From: Pezicula radicicola
Taxonomy: Eukaryota; Ascomycota; Leotiomycetes; Helotiales; Dermateaceae
Reading direction: 5' to 3'
NCBI GenBank assembly: GCA_003008705.1
Contig: PDUO01000007.1
Coordinates: 340,123 to 404,122 of the forward strand
DNA length: 64,000 bases
In this document: one piece after another, positions 54,196-64,000 of the stretch
Layout: every line of letters begins with the position of its first letter
How positions within the stretch are numbered: the stretch's first letter is position 1
The notes under the pieces: generated by a model
The model's input: only the letters and a program-made list of their open reading frames with translations
What the model was told of the DNA's origin: nothing
Database searches by the model: none
Program-made: the position numbers and the translations under genes

Positions 54196-56533
54196 TGCAG
54201 TGCAGAAACTGTGTTAACAATAGCCCCACTATGCACGGGCTACACAACAGCAGAGAGACAGCAAAAGGCTCTGCCTTCTGGAAGCTCTTCGCTCGGTTTA
54301 GGAAGTTGTCAAGAGAATATGGCTACGGCGCGTCTATTTGCGATTACATGCGCACCCTAGCTGGCAGGACTGTGTAACGGGCGTCTATGTGCGCCTAGCT
54401 GAGGGTTGTACTATGGCTATGGAGACCCAGTAGATTGGTAGCTGGAATAGAGAGACAAGAGTGGAAGAGAAATGTTTGTGTTTGAAAGATAGGAGGATTA
54501 GGGAGATCGAGTTGCGTAACAGAAAATTGAAATAGTAAAAGGTGCTGTCATCAGAGTTTTGAAGGAAGAGTTTGCAAAGAAACAAAGCAGCAAGCAGAAG
54601 GCTGAGGAGAAGAGATCCGAGGAGCACGAACGGCCCTAGAATCGGTCGTTGCTTCAAGCAGGCTACGACGGTACGGGATGCTTTCCTTAGTCCTGGTGGT
54701 CCTTACCAGCCTTGACGAGGGAGCCGGTGGATGAGTGAGGGACGAGGGTGTACTGACGAGGGAGAGGAGTGACCCGCTTGTACCTGTTCCTTTGGTCTTC
54801 TAGCGCTTCCATGGGGTCCGCTTCTCTGAAAACCTTCGCAACCTGGGCCGGGAACTCGCAATATCCTTCAACATTAAGTCTACGAGAAGCTCCACCCATT
54901 GCTGTATCATTGGCTCCTCCGCATTTTCCTGGCCCACGTCCGTGGATGAAACGTGCAGAGAAAAATTTTCATCATCATGCACAGCTCAAGCCACAAAAAA
55001 ATAACGTCAGTTTCCTACTCGTCCTCGTTAAGTGAAAAGCTCAAATGATCTCTACTTCTCCGACGCTGTGCCATGCGCCCCAGCTGTATAGTACTGTACC
55101 TTTTTACACACTTTCCGTACTTAGTCACTTGAACTCTGCAGCACAGTACAGTAGTGTCTGTCCTTGCAGTCTCGCAGCTGCCCACCACCTGTCGTCACCA
55201 CCATAATGAAAGTATAGCGGAGATGGCCGAATCTGTGACGTTGCGCCCTCGATATTTTTCCAACTCACCTGCCAGAAGGGCGAGCACTGGCGACGTTGTC
55301 CAGGGCGGCGATTGGCCTCTTGCGGTCAGTGGCTTTGGAAATGGGGCTGGGATTGGATGTAAATGCCTAGAGGAGTCTAGTGTTGGCGGGCAACCTTGAG
55401 TGAAGCAGGCGGCCAAAGTGATCCCAAACTTCTGATGAACAAGCATCGCGACTTTTGACTGGACGAAAAAAATTCTTCGAGGAAACTACTCACGGGCTAG
55501 TACTTGCTAGTCGGGTGCCGAGAATCGGGACTTGACAATCTCCTCGGACCCTAGTCACCCTTGTCGCCCTTGTCTGCTTTGGAAAAGGCCTTCCCTGACA
55601 TTTCGACATGATGCTTTCCACAAGGCTGAAGATAGACCTCCTTATCAACGACGAGCAATCGGATTTCCGACGCCTTCTGTTACGATCAACCACAGCCTAC
55701 TTAAAGCTTCGAAGATCCCCAACATCTACATCTTTTTCAAGCTTTCAAATGCCGTCAAAACGCTCGAATGGAGTCTGAGGCGGTACTCCGGAATTACTCT
55801 TTCGCGGCCAGCATCGACAACCCCGCAGTGCTCCGTGAGACCACTTTGCCGCGTGGAACTGCCTTTCCGAAATACGAGCTAGAGCCACGGCGAAGGCTCC
55901 AAGCATATCAGGTGGCGTTGGTCTGGTGCAGAGGTTGAGTCGTTGGTAGGTTGAGAATGGGTCTGGTTGTGACGGTGGCATTCGTCAGTGGAACGAGAAA
56001 CCGACGAGAAAGACATAAAGTATCGAAATGACCATCAAGGTTTCTTGGAGGAATTGCAGAGACTCAGCCTGCAAATTTCAACACAAGTTCGCAAAGCCAA
56101 TTTGGAATTGGGAGTTGGTCGCAACGAGCCAGTATAGGTACTCTGTAGCAGAAGGGAAAATCATGATCGTGAGCATTTCCTTCTTCCACTCGTCATTTTT
56201 CTTTCAGTCGCTCGATTGTGTTGTGAAGTATTACGCCCGTTTTTCATTTCAAAAGAATTGACCGAGAAATCACTTGATTGATCTTTAGTGATTTGTGGTT
56301 AAGTTCGCGTTCTTCAACTTGAGGGGAAGAGCGCTTGCTGGCAGTAAGCGCGCTAGACCGTCACCTGATATGACGCGCTTATCCGCGAAATGTAAACACA
56401 AGACGTAAGTAAATAACCGGGTTTTTATGACCAAGGATTATTCCCCACAAACAAACACCTCATCATTGCAAGTGCACACATCCCCCACCTTGTGTACACA
56501 CCAGACGCGACTTCGACAGCTTTGAGAGCTACA
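54196..56533. other. Divergent intergenic region (2.3 kb) with a possible small gene
   Basis: It lies between the bZIP gene (-) and the KEN-box gene (+). The only frame with protein-like composition that I list is 54687-54899 (-). The frames at 55745-55981 (-) and 55532-55882 (+) have no support. 56034-56490 probably holds the promoter of the plus-strand gene. Confidence 0.4.
54687..54899 (-). CDS. Possible small protein or 3' exon, 70 aa
   Basis: The frame from ATG 54899 gives MGGASRRLNVEGYCEF, then VAKVFREADPMEALEDQRNR and YKRVTPLPRQYT. This is mixed hydrophobic and charged in a way that looks folded and helical rather than random. The frame is open further upstream (FSARFIHGRGPGKCGGAND) to about 54967, where it meets stops, so it could also be the last exon of a spliced gene whose first exon was not found. 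I do not recognise a family. Real but unassigned is my guess. Confidence 0.35.
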   Translation of the reverse strand: MGGASRRLNVEGYCEFPAQVAKVFREADPMEALEDQRNRYKRVTPLPRQYTLVPHSSTGSLVKAGKDHQD

Positions 56534-58600
56534 ATGACGCCTCCTCGTCGTCGTTCCTCGAGACTTCGAGGTAGCATTGCAACGCCAGCAAATGTAAGGT
56601 TCATACAGCTCCTCCGGCTCCCCCGAGCCATTGGAATCACGCGATACATTGGAGAGCTTACTGACACATTCCAACAGCCTAATGCATTTGCCAGTCGTCT
56701 TGGATCTCTTGCTGAGCGAGATGAAACTCCAACCTCCGGCCCTCAATCAAATCTCGATGCAATCCTCTCCTCACCGATGGGTCCTAAAACTCCCGCCACG
56801 GCTGGCCGAATCAAGCCTGATCTCGTAGAGATGCATCCAAGCAAAGTTCATCCAAGCACAACTGAGCAGCCTGATTCTGGCTTGCGTCTTGGATTTACAG
56901 ATATTAGCGCGAAGGGTAAAAACCAGCCTTCTGGAGTCGGTCAACAAACCCCTTCCAAGTTGGGCATCGGCACCCCATCTTCGTCGTTCGATTTCCGATT
57001 TGCACGCCCTGGAACACAACTTGGACCGGAGGCACAGCGGATGATGGAAGAGTTACGTGAGGAGGCCCTTAAAATCAAAGCCAAGCTTGTGGCTGAACAA
57101 GAGGAGCAGAAACGCCGCAATGGAGGTGTAGATGCCTCTGGTTCTCGAAAGATTGCGCAACCTAAGGGAAAGGCTGGCAGATATAGTGATGTCCACATGG
57201 CGGAATTCAAGAAGATGGACTCCATTGCTGGACACCCTTCTGCGTTCAGAGCCCTGCCAGCTGTACCTGCAACTAAGAGCCTTAAGCGGACCCAATCCAA
57301 GGCGAAACTCGATGATAAGGATGATGGTGGTAAGAAAGCTGCCGGAAGTAGCACTTCAGGACGGCTTGAGAATACTGCCCCAGCAAAGCGTATCCGACAG
57401 CATGTCACAGATGATGCTTCTTCTGCACGTCCTATCTCGCGTGATAGTAACCATCCGAACAAGGAAGTCCCATCTACACCGCGATCACAGTCAAGTGCGA
57501 TGGCAACCATCACAACCCCTACTCAAGCATCCTTAGCTAGAGCTGCATCTGTCAAGCAGCCCGGCTCTCAGATACCTACGCTTTCAAGATCTCCATCAAA
57601 GCCAAATCTCGTCAGCACACCAGGTGGACTGAAGAAATCAGCAACTATCGGCAACATTTCCAGCATTCCAAGATCTGGATCCAAGAGCCTTTTGCGAAGT
57701 CCGAGCAAGTTTGATCGAGTTAAATCCATCCTTCGGCATCCCAGCTTCACATCCAAAAGCATTCCATCAAGTGTTTCTTCATTGCCCCGAAGTACCACGA
57801 AGCCAGACCTTGAGACAGTCTTGCCTTCTGTTCCCAGTTCTGTCCCTACAACCCCAGGTGCGCTTCATCGTACAAAGAGCCTGAAACAAATGAATTTCAC
57901 ACCTACGACTATTGATAAGAATCCCAACTCGATGCACAACTCTCCTACACCGATTAAGTCCGGCATACCTCGCTCGAAATCAAGAGTCAACCTCCACCAA
58001 GCTGCCAAGCCGTCCTCAGCATTTCAATCCATTGGAAGCAGCTCAAGCTCAAACGCAACGGAAGTCGAGTATCCATCAATCGCTAGTCTCGCGGAAGCCT
58101 CGGATCCCGTCGAATACCCTTCTCTAGACAATGTTCGTCCTCTCCCCTCTAAAGGCACTTCATATCCAAGCAAGGTTCAACCACCGCCATCAGTCCCTGG
58201 TACTTTCACATTCCGTAGTGACAAGACAATCAGCTTTGGTGTATCTCCAAAAGGATTCGGATCGTCGCCTGGACAGGCTAGTCTTCGACAAGTTCGACCT
58301 AGTATGATGCCCGGTACCTTCCCTACCAGCAACAAGGAGAATTCGGCACCGCTTCCTTCAGTTCCGCATGGAATTTCAAATAAGAAGCGTCGCCGTGCTG
58401 ATTCTGATGATGAGGGCCTCGAAGACGATGAGCACTCTCCAAAGAAGCAGAAACCAAGAGCTGCCGAAGGTCAGATGCTCATGGCTCCAAGAATAATGCC
58501 AGGAAACATGGCCCCTCCTGCGATTCCGAGTCCTGCTAAGAAGAAAGGTCTGAGTCTCAGCCGTCTCAACATGTTGGCTCGTCCCAAGATGCGAAAGTAG
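56534..58600 (+). CDS. Unrecognised Ser-rich, basic protein with a KEN box, 660 aa
   Basis: Exons 56534-56593 and 56678-58600 (1983 nt), split by an intron (56594-56677) with a CTGAC branch site. The intron is 84 nt, a multiple of three, and stop-free, so a retained form would stay in frame. The start MTPPRRRSSRLRGS gives a basic N-terminus. Residues about 150-190 have an ordered stretch (PEAQRMMEELREEALKIKAK) that looks like a coiled coil. The rest is Ser/Pro/Lys-rich with many SPS/SP sites (SKSLLRSPSKFDRVKSILRH). A KEN box occurs in FPTSNKENSAPLP, then NKKRRRADSDDEG and SPKKQKPRAAE (nuclear signals). Typical of cell-cycle or chromatin scaffolds, but no family is recognised. The frame extends upstream to an ATG at 56492; 56534 was preferred because it starts the basic block. 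Confidence 0.72.
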   Translation: MTPPRRRSSRLRGSIATPANVRFIQLLRLPRAIGITRYIGELTDTFQQPNAFASRLGSLAERDETPTSGPQSNLDAILSSPMGPKTPATAGRIKPDLVEMHPSKVHPSTTEQPDSGLRLGFTDISAKGKNQPSGVGQQTPSKLGIGTPSSSFDFRFARPGTQLGPEAQRMMEELREEALKIKAKLVAEQEEQKRRNGGVDASGSRKIAQPKGKAGRYSDVHMAEFKKMDSIAGHPSAFRALPAVPATKSLKRTQSKAKLDDKDDGGKKAAGSSTSGRLENTAPAKRIRQHVTDDASSARPISRDSNHPNKEVPSTPRSQSSAMATITTPTQASLARAASVKQPGSQIPTLSRSPSKPNLVSTPGGLKKSATIGNISSIPRSGSKSLLRSPSKFDRVKSILRHPSFTSKSIPSSVSSLPRSTTKPDLETVLPSVPSSVPTTPGALHRTKSLKQMNFTPTTIDKNPNSMHNSPTPIKSGIPRSKSRVNLHQAAKPSSAFQSIGSSSSSNATEVEYPSIASLAEASDPVEYPSLDNVRPLPSKGTSYPSKVQPPPSVPGTFTFRSDKTISFGVSPKGFGSSPGQASLRQVRPSMMPGTFPTSNKENSAPLPSVPHGISNKKRRRADSDDEGLEDDEHSPKKQKPRAAEGQMLMAPRIMPGNMAPPAIPSPAKKKGLSLSRLNMLARPKMRK

Positions 58601-59378
58601 AATAATTAGTTGCGAATGTGGATTCGACCCATCCGAGACAAGTTTCTTTTTTGTTCATGCTTTATTTTCGTGGCGTATTGAGGAGTGTATGGATTTTGTA
58701 TTCGATTGTCGGGGTACATTTGGTAGGGCGTTGAACAATGGTGTCTGGATACGAAAATATGAATACTACGAATGAATGGATACCTGTTTGTCTTCATGGT
58801 CATATGGTCATAACCAACGAAAATCGCCATTTTGTCAGAACAACTCACGAGCACATCATATCTCAATCGTTCATTTTCTACTTGTTCGATGTATGTCGAT
58901 TCTTTCGTTATGTAATTATTCGACTCGCTCTTTCCTAATCAGAGCGAGCAGATACTGCATTGCTCTTTCTCAATAGAAAATTTCATCTGAAACTTATCAA
59001 GCCTTCCTATGTAGGTTGAAGTGCTTACTCTTGAAGTCATCAGCACCTGGCTTATTTATATGTAAGAACAGCGCACCTCTCCACATTCAATATCAAGGAG
59101 TAGAGCAGCAATGCTCTTAACTCTTACTCCTAACACTCTCGTTTGAATACTTAAAAAAGAGGGAACAGTATGGGCTCATTCATTACATTCATTATTAATA
59201 TTGGAAACCTGCTCAAACAGACGCTCATCGCCGTCTCCCCAATCGTCTTCGATCACCACACAGCAGCTCCGTGCATCCCAAGACTCTATCATCCAGCTCA
59301 TACAATCCTCCCACCCTCACCAAGAGTACGGGAACCTCTCGTTGCTACCAGGCCTAGGCCTATCCCCCGCACCGAGCA
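58601..59378. other. Intergenic region between KEN-box and LIM-like genes
   Basis: About 0.78 kb holds the terminator of the upstream gene and the promoter of the downstream one, both on the plus strand. The out-of-frame open stretches at 59170-59562 are C/A-rich leader sequence. No motif was identified. Confidence 0.4.
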
Positions 59379-61276
59379 ATGTCAGGTCTCTCCGACAACG
59401 ACTCCACTCACCCCAACTCCCTCGTTCATACACCCACAGACCAAGACCCAAACCCAGGAACAGGAACAACCCCCACCGATACCCGAAAGGAATCCGAAGC
59501 GGCTTTTGTCTGTACGATCTGCTGGCACGAACAATACACCCCTGCAAAACCCAAAGTCTTAGGTGAGTCAGCTAGGATTGTATGTGAGGCTTGTTGGCGA
59601 AGTGTTCTTGATTTGAGTATATGTTGGAGGTGTGGAGAGGTGATTGTTAGGGGTGAGGAGGTGGTTAGTCTTGGGTGGTGTTTTTGGCATTGTGGATGCT
59701 TTGGGTGTTTGATTTGTGGGACACAGATGGTTTTGGTTTTGGAAATGGGAGAAGAGGAAATTATGGGAGGGACTGAGGGCGGAGTGGTTGGTCGTGTCAG
59801 AAGAGGTGTCGAGTTGGAAAGTCCGCCACTTTGTGATTGGTGTCGGGCTGAGATGGAAGGCAAGGATGAGGAGGAAGTAGTGGAGAAGGGGTTGGAGACT
59901 GTTAGTCGTTTTGATGGCGGATTGAGTCGGATGAGGAGGGAGAAGTTGAGTGGAGATAGCAAGGATAGAGAGCGGTCGAGGGTTTTGGTTAAGGCACCAC
60001 GGAGTTCGAGGGGTCCGTTGGGATTAGAGCGGAAAGCGAAGGAGTTCTTTGCTAGGTCTCCGAAAATGTCTATGGATCGGAGTGGAGTGAGTCGGCTTCG
60101 TTTCTGAGGTAAACAATAATGCACTAATAACGAGATAGGAGACAGAAGAACGGCGTGGTTTGCTTAGCGACGAATATACGAAAATCCCAGAAGACGGCAG
60201 CGTTGATGACGAGGATGAGATTCCAAGTGACAGCGAAGAGTTACATGTAGGAAGTCATGATTCGGGACCTTCTTACTCATATATCTCAATTCTTGACCCC
60301 ATTGGAGAACCGGCTTTCAAACCTAGTAAAACAAAACCGTTGCCGAAGTGGATGTCACTACTCCCGAGCAATGTACATTCGGTGAGGAAGCGCTCATCTA
60401 ATCCACCGGACGTGTCTTGCTTTGAGGACTTCAAGGACCTGTTTAATCAGAATTTGAGTCATGGAGGTTCTGGTTCGGAAACAATTGGACAAGATGGAAA
60501 AAGAAAACGTGCAATCACTCTTCCATCCGCTGCAGTACCTCACAGGAAAGACAACATAGTTCTGAAACGACGACGAGAATCTGATTATAAGACTGCAGAA
60601 GAGTATCCTCCTCCACCTCTGACGAAGCAAATCATGCCTGCATATCTGTCACAACGTCCTTCAGAGATACGTCAAAGACCAGTTTCGCACAGTTCGCCTG
60701 CTTCGTACTTTTGTACAGTACGTCTTGATAACCACTCACTAGACGAATGCTGCGCACTAACATCACATAAACCAACCACCTCAACACCTGTTCTAGATAA
60801 TATTGAATTAGGCGCAGTGGACTCCGCGGCTCATGCAGCACTACTTAGTACGCTCGCAACGAGCTCATCCGAATATCTAGATCGGTATCAACCAAAGACA
60901 TCGGAAGGTGCGAAACATGAGACTTATGTTGCTAAGGAGGCGGAGCCGGTTTTGGAGAAGATCAAGAGAGAGGCTATGAGTAGACAGATGAAGATTGATA
61001 AAGATGAGTCTGGTGAAGACAAAATTGAAAAGGGTGGGCTCGGTAGAGGCCATGGAGATTATACTGCAGGGGATATTGGTGATAGGAGGGCGGATGTTAA
61101 TAGGGAGTAAGTACCTCTTTCTGTATTCTCTTTGGGGCTTGGATTTTGGGATTGAGGTCGAGATTGGAGGGGGCTTGTTGTGGGTTGATTTTCTTTTTTT
61201 AAAAAAAAAGTCTGGAAGAGGGAATACTAATTTGAAAGTGTTTAGGTTGAAGAGTTTGTTTTCTGGTGAGGAATAA
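59379..61276 (+). CDS. Unrecognised protein with one LIM-like zinc domain, 568 aa
   Basis: Exons 59379-60086, 60139-61106 and 61246-61276 (1707 nt, one frame). Residues 45-113 hold paired cysteines: CTIC (45, 48), CEAC (69, 72), CWRC (82, 85), then H104-x2-C107-x2-C110-x2-C113, and CDWC at 152-155. The CWRC-to-C113 part matches the LIM pattern C-x2-C-x18-H-x2-C-x2-C-x2-C, so this is probably a single divergent LIM domain preceded by an extra zinc site. A Lys/Arg-rich linker follows. The second exon gives a long acidic segment (DGSVDDEDEIPSDSEE), a basic GKRKRA and Pro/Ser-rich text, and the last exon adds LKSLFSGEE. LIM domains mediate protein contacts at the cytoskeleton or nucleus; the role is unknown. 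The join at 60086/60139 is phase 0 and GTGAGT/AG, giving SGETEERRGLLSDEYTK. Confidence 0.72.
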
Positions 61277-62285
61277 GGATTATGGAAGGAGGGGTTGGGA
61301 TGGGATGATGAGGGATAGTGGGACTAAGATTGTTGTTTTTATGGGGATTGGAATTGTCATTGTGGGAGGAGAGTGAAGTATTTTCTGTGGTGTTATAGTT
61401 GAACACTCTAGCCCTAACGGAATCCCTTGCTCCATATCTTCTCAAAGAAGAATCTGGTGCCACCTTCAGAGCATTATACTCAAACCATTCTCGCTTCCCC
61501 TCCCTTGTTTAGTATACCTAGTACTAAGTAAGGTAAGCAGACGTTTTATAACCCGGAATATCCTCGGTAAGCCTAGTTTACATACAAATAATTATATGCT
61601 TCAAAAAACAAGGTTTAAAAAGAACAAAAAACCAACCCCGAAGCCGAAGCTCCAAGTATGGGAGAACACACTTACCCAACCTCTGAGGTACCTCACAGAG
61701 AGGTTGGTTTTATTAGGTAGATAGGTAGCGATCCACTTAGATTGCAGGTGGTCTGCAGCAGGTCGCTTCTGTCATTGCCAATTTATGTCAGGGTGACAAG
61801 CATACTTAAGAATGCAGTGTTTATTTCTGTTTGCTGAGAATATTTTGATTATTTGGGGCATCTAAAATTTAGGTGTGATTTAACCTTAGTTACTATTCGA
61901 GTGTATTAGACAGATAGTACTAGATTTCAAGATCTTACTCTTAAAAAACCCTCTCTGCCTTTACGTTAATTTCACAGGTAGTTAGTATTGAATTAGATAG
62001 TGTGAATTGCAATCTGCTCCTCCAGCACAAACATGATCTTCAAAATTAAAAAGGTCTAGCATTGAACGGGTATCTTAGTCTAACAAATAAACAAACAATA
62101 CGCCAAGCCAGCAAGCTATGCAAAAGAAGCAAGAACATCGCACTATTCTAGATATGCCGCCAGGGAGGTCTAAACATAGTCTAACAAGGAGATAGATCTC
62201 TTCCACTTGGAAGATCATATGTTTTTGAAGTGCTTTTACAATTTCTTAAGGTACGGTGGTAATTAGGTAACAACGAGTTGAGTTC
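61277..62285. other. A+T-rich convergent intergenic region (1 kb)
   Basis: It lies between the LIM-like gene (+) and the Mpv17 gene (-). 61500-62280 is A+T-rich. Near 61680-61720 the two arms cctctgaggtacctcacagagagg form an imperfect inverted repeat that could act as a terminator or be a short remnant. No coding sequence was found. Confidence 0.4.
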
Positions 62286-63224
62286 TCATACACGCAATGC
62301 GAGGAAGATCTGCCATAGCAGACCTATGATGTTCGTTACGATGATCCTCCTATCTACTGGTACGAAGGTCATGTTGAAGATGCTGACTAAGGGCCATACT
62401 CTGTATCCTGCTAGCTTTACTTGCCAGAATTTCTGGGGTTTTGGAAGTCAGTTCTAGTTCCAATGTTTGATGGAGTAGTGTGGGTAGTAGATATGGGGTG
62501 GAATTACATCGTGAATATTTCCTATACACTGGGTTATTGAGCCACCAGCAAGTGCTTTTATTGTGAAGAGGAATATGGTGCAATTGATGGGCGCTGCGCA
62601 TACTTGTTCTGTGGCTGGAGTTAGTGTTTGTTTGACACGTGATTTGAGAGAAGGGGACTTGGAGAATTCACCGAGTAGGACCTTTGTTCCAGTGTTTTTC
62701 CAGTTTCTTTTCCTGTGTGTTGTATATGCCTAAACCATGGGAGGTTAGCCAATGCTTTTTGCAACTATTTAGTGAATTTATTGAGTACTCACTGCACCCT
62801 CATCATCGGCATCAATCTTCAAGACCTTCTCCTCAGGAAAATAAGCCGGAAACGTCCTCTCGAGAAACTGCTGCCATTTAAAAAGCGGAGGCGTAGAAAT
62901 CAAAGCCCAGGTTCCAAACTGGAGGACTCTCCATGGGTCGTACGATTGTCGAACTGGTACAATTGCTGGTACGTTAGGGTGATCAGGGGTCGAGGGAGAG
63001 CTGGTAACGTGATGCGCGTAGTTGATCTCGAGGTATTGAGCGATGATGTTTGCTACGATGGTGATGCTGACAGCTATGAGAGTGGTGTTGGTTATGGCAG
63101 ACCGTTTTCGACCGACGAGGCTGAAGGCCATTGATGGCGAACTGCTGAGGACTGGTATCAAAGGAGTGTTCTCGTCGTCTTCATCGTGGTAGTAGTAGCG
63201 ATGCTGATAGTAAGATGTGGCCAT
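62286..63224 (-). CDS. Mpv17/PMP22-family integral membrane protein, 266 aa
   Basis: Members form four-helix channels or carriers in inner mitochondrial or peroxisomal membranes (yeast Sym1, animal Mpv17 and Pxmp2). Exons 63224-62793, 62729-62508 and 62432-62286 (801 nt). A hydrophobic stretch (TNTTLIAVSITIVANIIAQY) is followed by the family block VLQFGTWALISTPPLFKWQQ and FLERTFPAYFPEEK. Exon 2 gives PINCTIFLFTIKALAGGS. Exon 3, created by a CCCCAG acceptor, gives KFWQVKLAGYRVWPLVSIFN then MTFVPVDRRIIVTNIIGLLW, the Mpv17 signature. The exon 1-2 join uses the GGTTTAG acceptor after a GCTAACC branch site; the nearer-looking ACACAG acceptor would shift frame. The N-terminus, with its Tyr/Asp-rich start, is longer than usual. 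ATG 63224 is the first in frame; the frame continues upstream only through a TTG. Confidence 0.86.
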
Positions 63225-63617
63225 TTCGCCTAATCTTATCCCTTGAACCTGAGTTGCCAAAAATACGGATGTTGGTGAAACGTTTCATGATTGATCGTGA
63301 GAAGAGATTTCACAAGCAAGGCTTTAATGTTTAGGGGGGGGGCTACGATCTCTGTGCATTTACACTTTCTTTGTGACATCAACATGGAATAATGGAATGT
63401 ACGAAGTATGGATTGAAGTTTAACTTGTTTGATACGCACGTGACGAAACCCAGCTATTACCTTAGGGGTCTTCCTTACGAGAGTATGCATGCGGCATCCG
63501 GCGCTAAAGTGATCGCCAGCCGCGTTAAATTGCAGGGCTGGCAACCTCAATTCAACCTCACCTCGCCCTCGGCCTTCATCCAAGCTCCCAAGGAATTCCA
63601 CTTAGACCAAACTCAAC
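63225..63617. promoter_or_regulatory. Divergent promoter, Mpv17 (-) / MED10 (+)
   Basis: About 390 bp between the two start codons. The sequence is ordinary with a poly-G run near 63333-63341. No specific motif could be named. Confidence 0.4.
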
Positions 63618-64000
63618 ATGGCTCCAGATAGAGTTGACGAGAATGTCGTGGAGCGTATGCGCATCCATTCAATTGCGCGAAAAACATAGCTGACAACATC
63701 CTCAGAACAGCTCAAAGATGTCATCCAGGATCTTTATCAGATAATGGTCCAGGTCTCTGCCTACGACCTAACCGGAAAACCCAGCAAAGATATTCTTGAA
63801 AACTCTGTGTACATTGTCCCATATCGTCCTCGGTCTACATGTATGAAGCTAATGCATCCATTCCCAAATAAAGAACTCAGCTTCAACGCTCCCTCCAAAA
63901 AGTCCACTCTACAGCCTCCTCCCCAGCAGCACTCGCGCAACTCCCGCATATCCCACCCGAACTCATCCAGTATGTCGATACCGGCCGCAACCCTGACATC
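63618..64000 (+). CDS. med10: Mediator subunit MED10 (Nut2), 5' part (cut by window end)
   Basis: MED10 is a small subunit of the Mediator middle module that couples activators to RNA polymerase II. Exons 63618-63654, 63706-63806 and 63881 to beyond 64000. The visible protein begins MAPDRVDENVVEQLKDVIQD, then LYQIMVQVSAYDL, then after the third exon LQRSLQKVHSTASSP and PHIPPELIQYVDTGRNPDI, which is the family hallmark segment. Two short introns (51 and 74 nt) are needed to restore it. Only about 86 residues are seen; the C-terminal helix lies beyond the window. The motif order matches fungal MED10, so identity is good in spite of the truncation. Confidence 0.9.

Noticed and set aside
55532..55981. 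Two opposing frames in the bZIP/KEN-box intergenic region
   Set aside because: Both strands are open over the same bases with no signature on either; neither can be preferred.
59426..60124. Long minus-strand frame across the LIM-like gene
   Set aside because: Its Ser/Thr/Pro content is explained by the Gly/Glu/Arg-rich sense coding strand; the sense frame carries the zinc motifs.

Overview
The window reads as nuclear DNA of a filamentous ascomycete (Pezizomycotina; possibly a leotiomycete, which is a weak inference). The genes are densely packed and eukaryotic. Most have short introns of about 45-130 nt with GT..AG ends and CTRAC/TACTAAC-like branch sites. They include fungal-type families such as a DUF5321-like mitochondrial protein, a Yap-type bZIP, a half zinc cluster and a fungal Mpv17. 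Gene models were built by hand by joining open frames at splice sites; every complete multi-exon model keeps one frame from ATG to stop. I saw no tRNA, rRNA, CRISPR array or intact transposon.

Layout. 1-2350 (-): 5' part of a ZNFX1/Hrr1-type helicase, cut by the window edge. 3680-6010 (-): glycogenin with an internal minisatellite. 7028-8287 (+): F-box-like protein. 8288-10235: A+T-rich spacer. 10236-13016 (-): the ERAD ubiquitin ligase Hrd1. 13017-21408: a gene-poor block of about 8 kb with at least two decayed coding relics, one resembling carboxymuconolactone decarboxylases. 21409-23675 (+): C2H2 regulator with a probable 5' UTR intron. 24941-25900 (+): family-16 methyltransferase. 26182-28072 (-): unrecognised acidic, probably nuclear protein, divergent from an LMBR1-domain membrane protein (28424-30546, +). 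30590-30960: RIP-like TA-rich patch. 31221-32572 (-): putative regulator with a half zinc cluster. 34824-36667 (+): D-xylulose kinase with an XlnR-type site in its promoter.

38201-42180 is a small neighbourhood of three probably mitochondrial proteins: an Mmt-like His-rich metal transporter (-), a SIRT4-like sirtuin (+) divergent from it, and a DUF5321-like protein (-) whose stop lies 53 bp from that of the sirtuin. The DUF5321 gene is head to head with a 2128-residue separase (42461-48945, +). Then come an Stm1/PAI-RBP1 ribosome-binding protein (50329-51658, -), a Yap-like bZIP factor whose model needs a GC-AG intron (52596-54195, -), a serine-rich protein with a KEN box (56534-58600, +), a protein with one LIM-like domain (59379-61276, +), an Mpv17/PMP22 protein (62286-63224, -) and the start of Mediator subunit MED10 (63618-64000, +).

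The content is mostly housekeeping: chromosome segregation, ERAD, glycogen priming, pentose use, Mediator and mitochondrial functions. I see no biosynthetic cluster. The most open items are the unrecognised proteins (26182-28072, 56534-58600, 59379-61276), the gene relics in the 8-kb desert, the stop-free introns whose length is a multiple of three, and the GC-AG intron.
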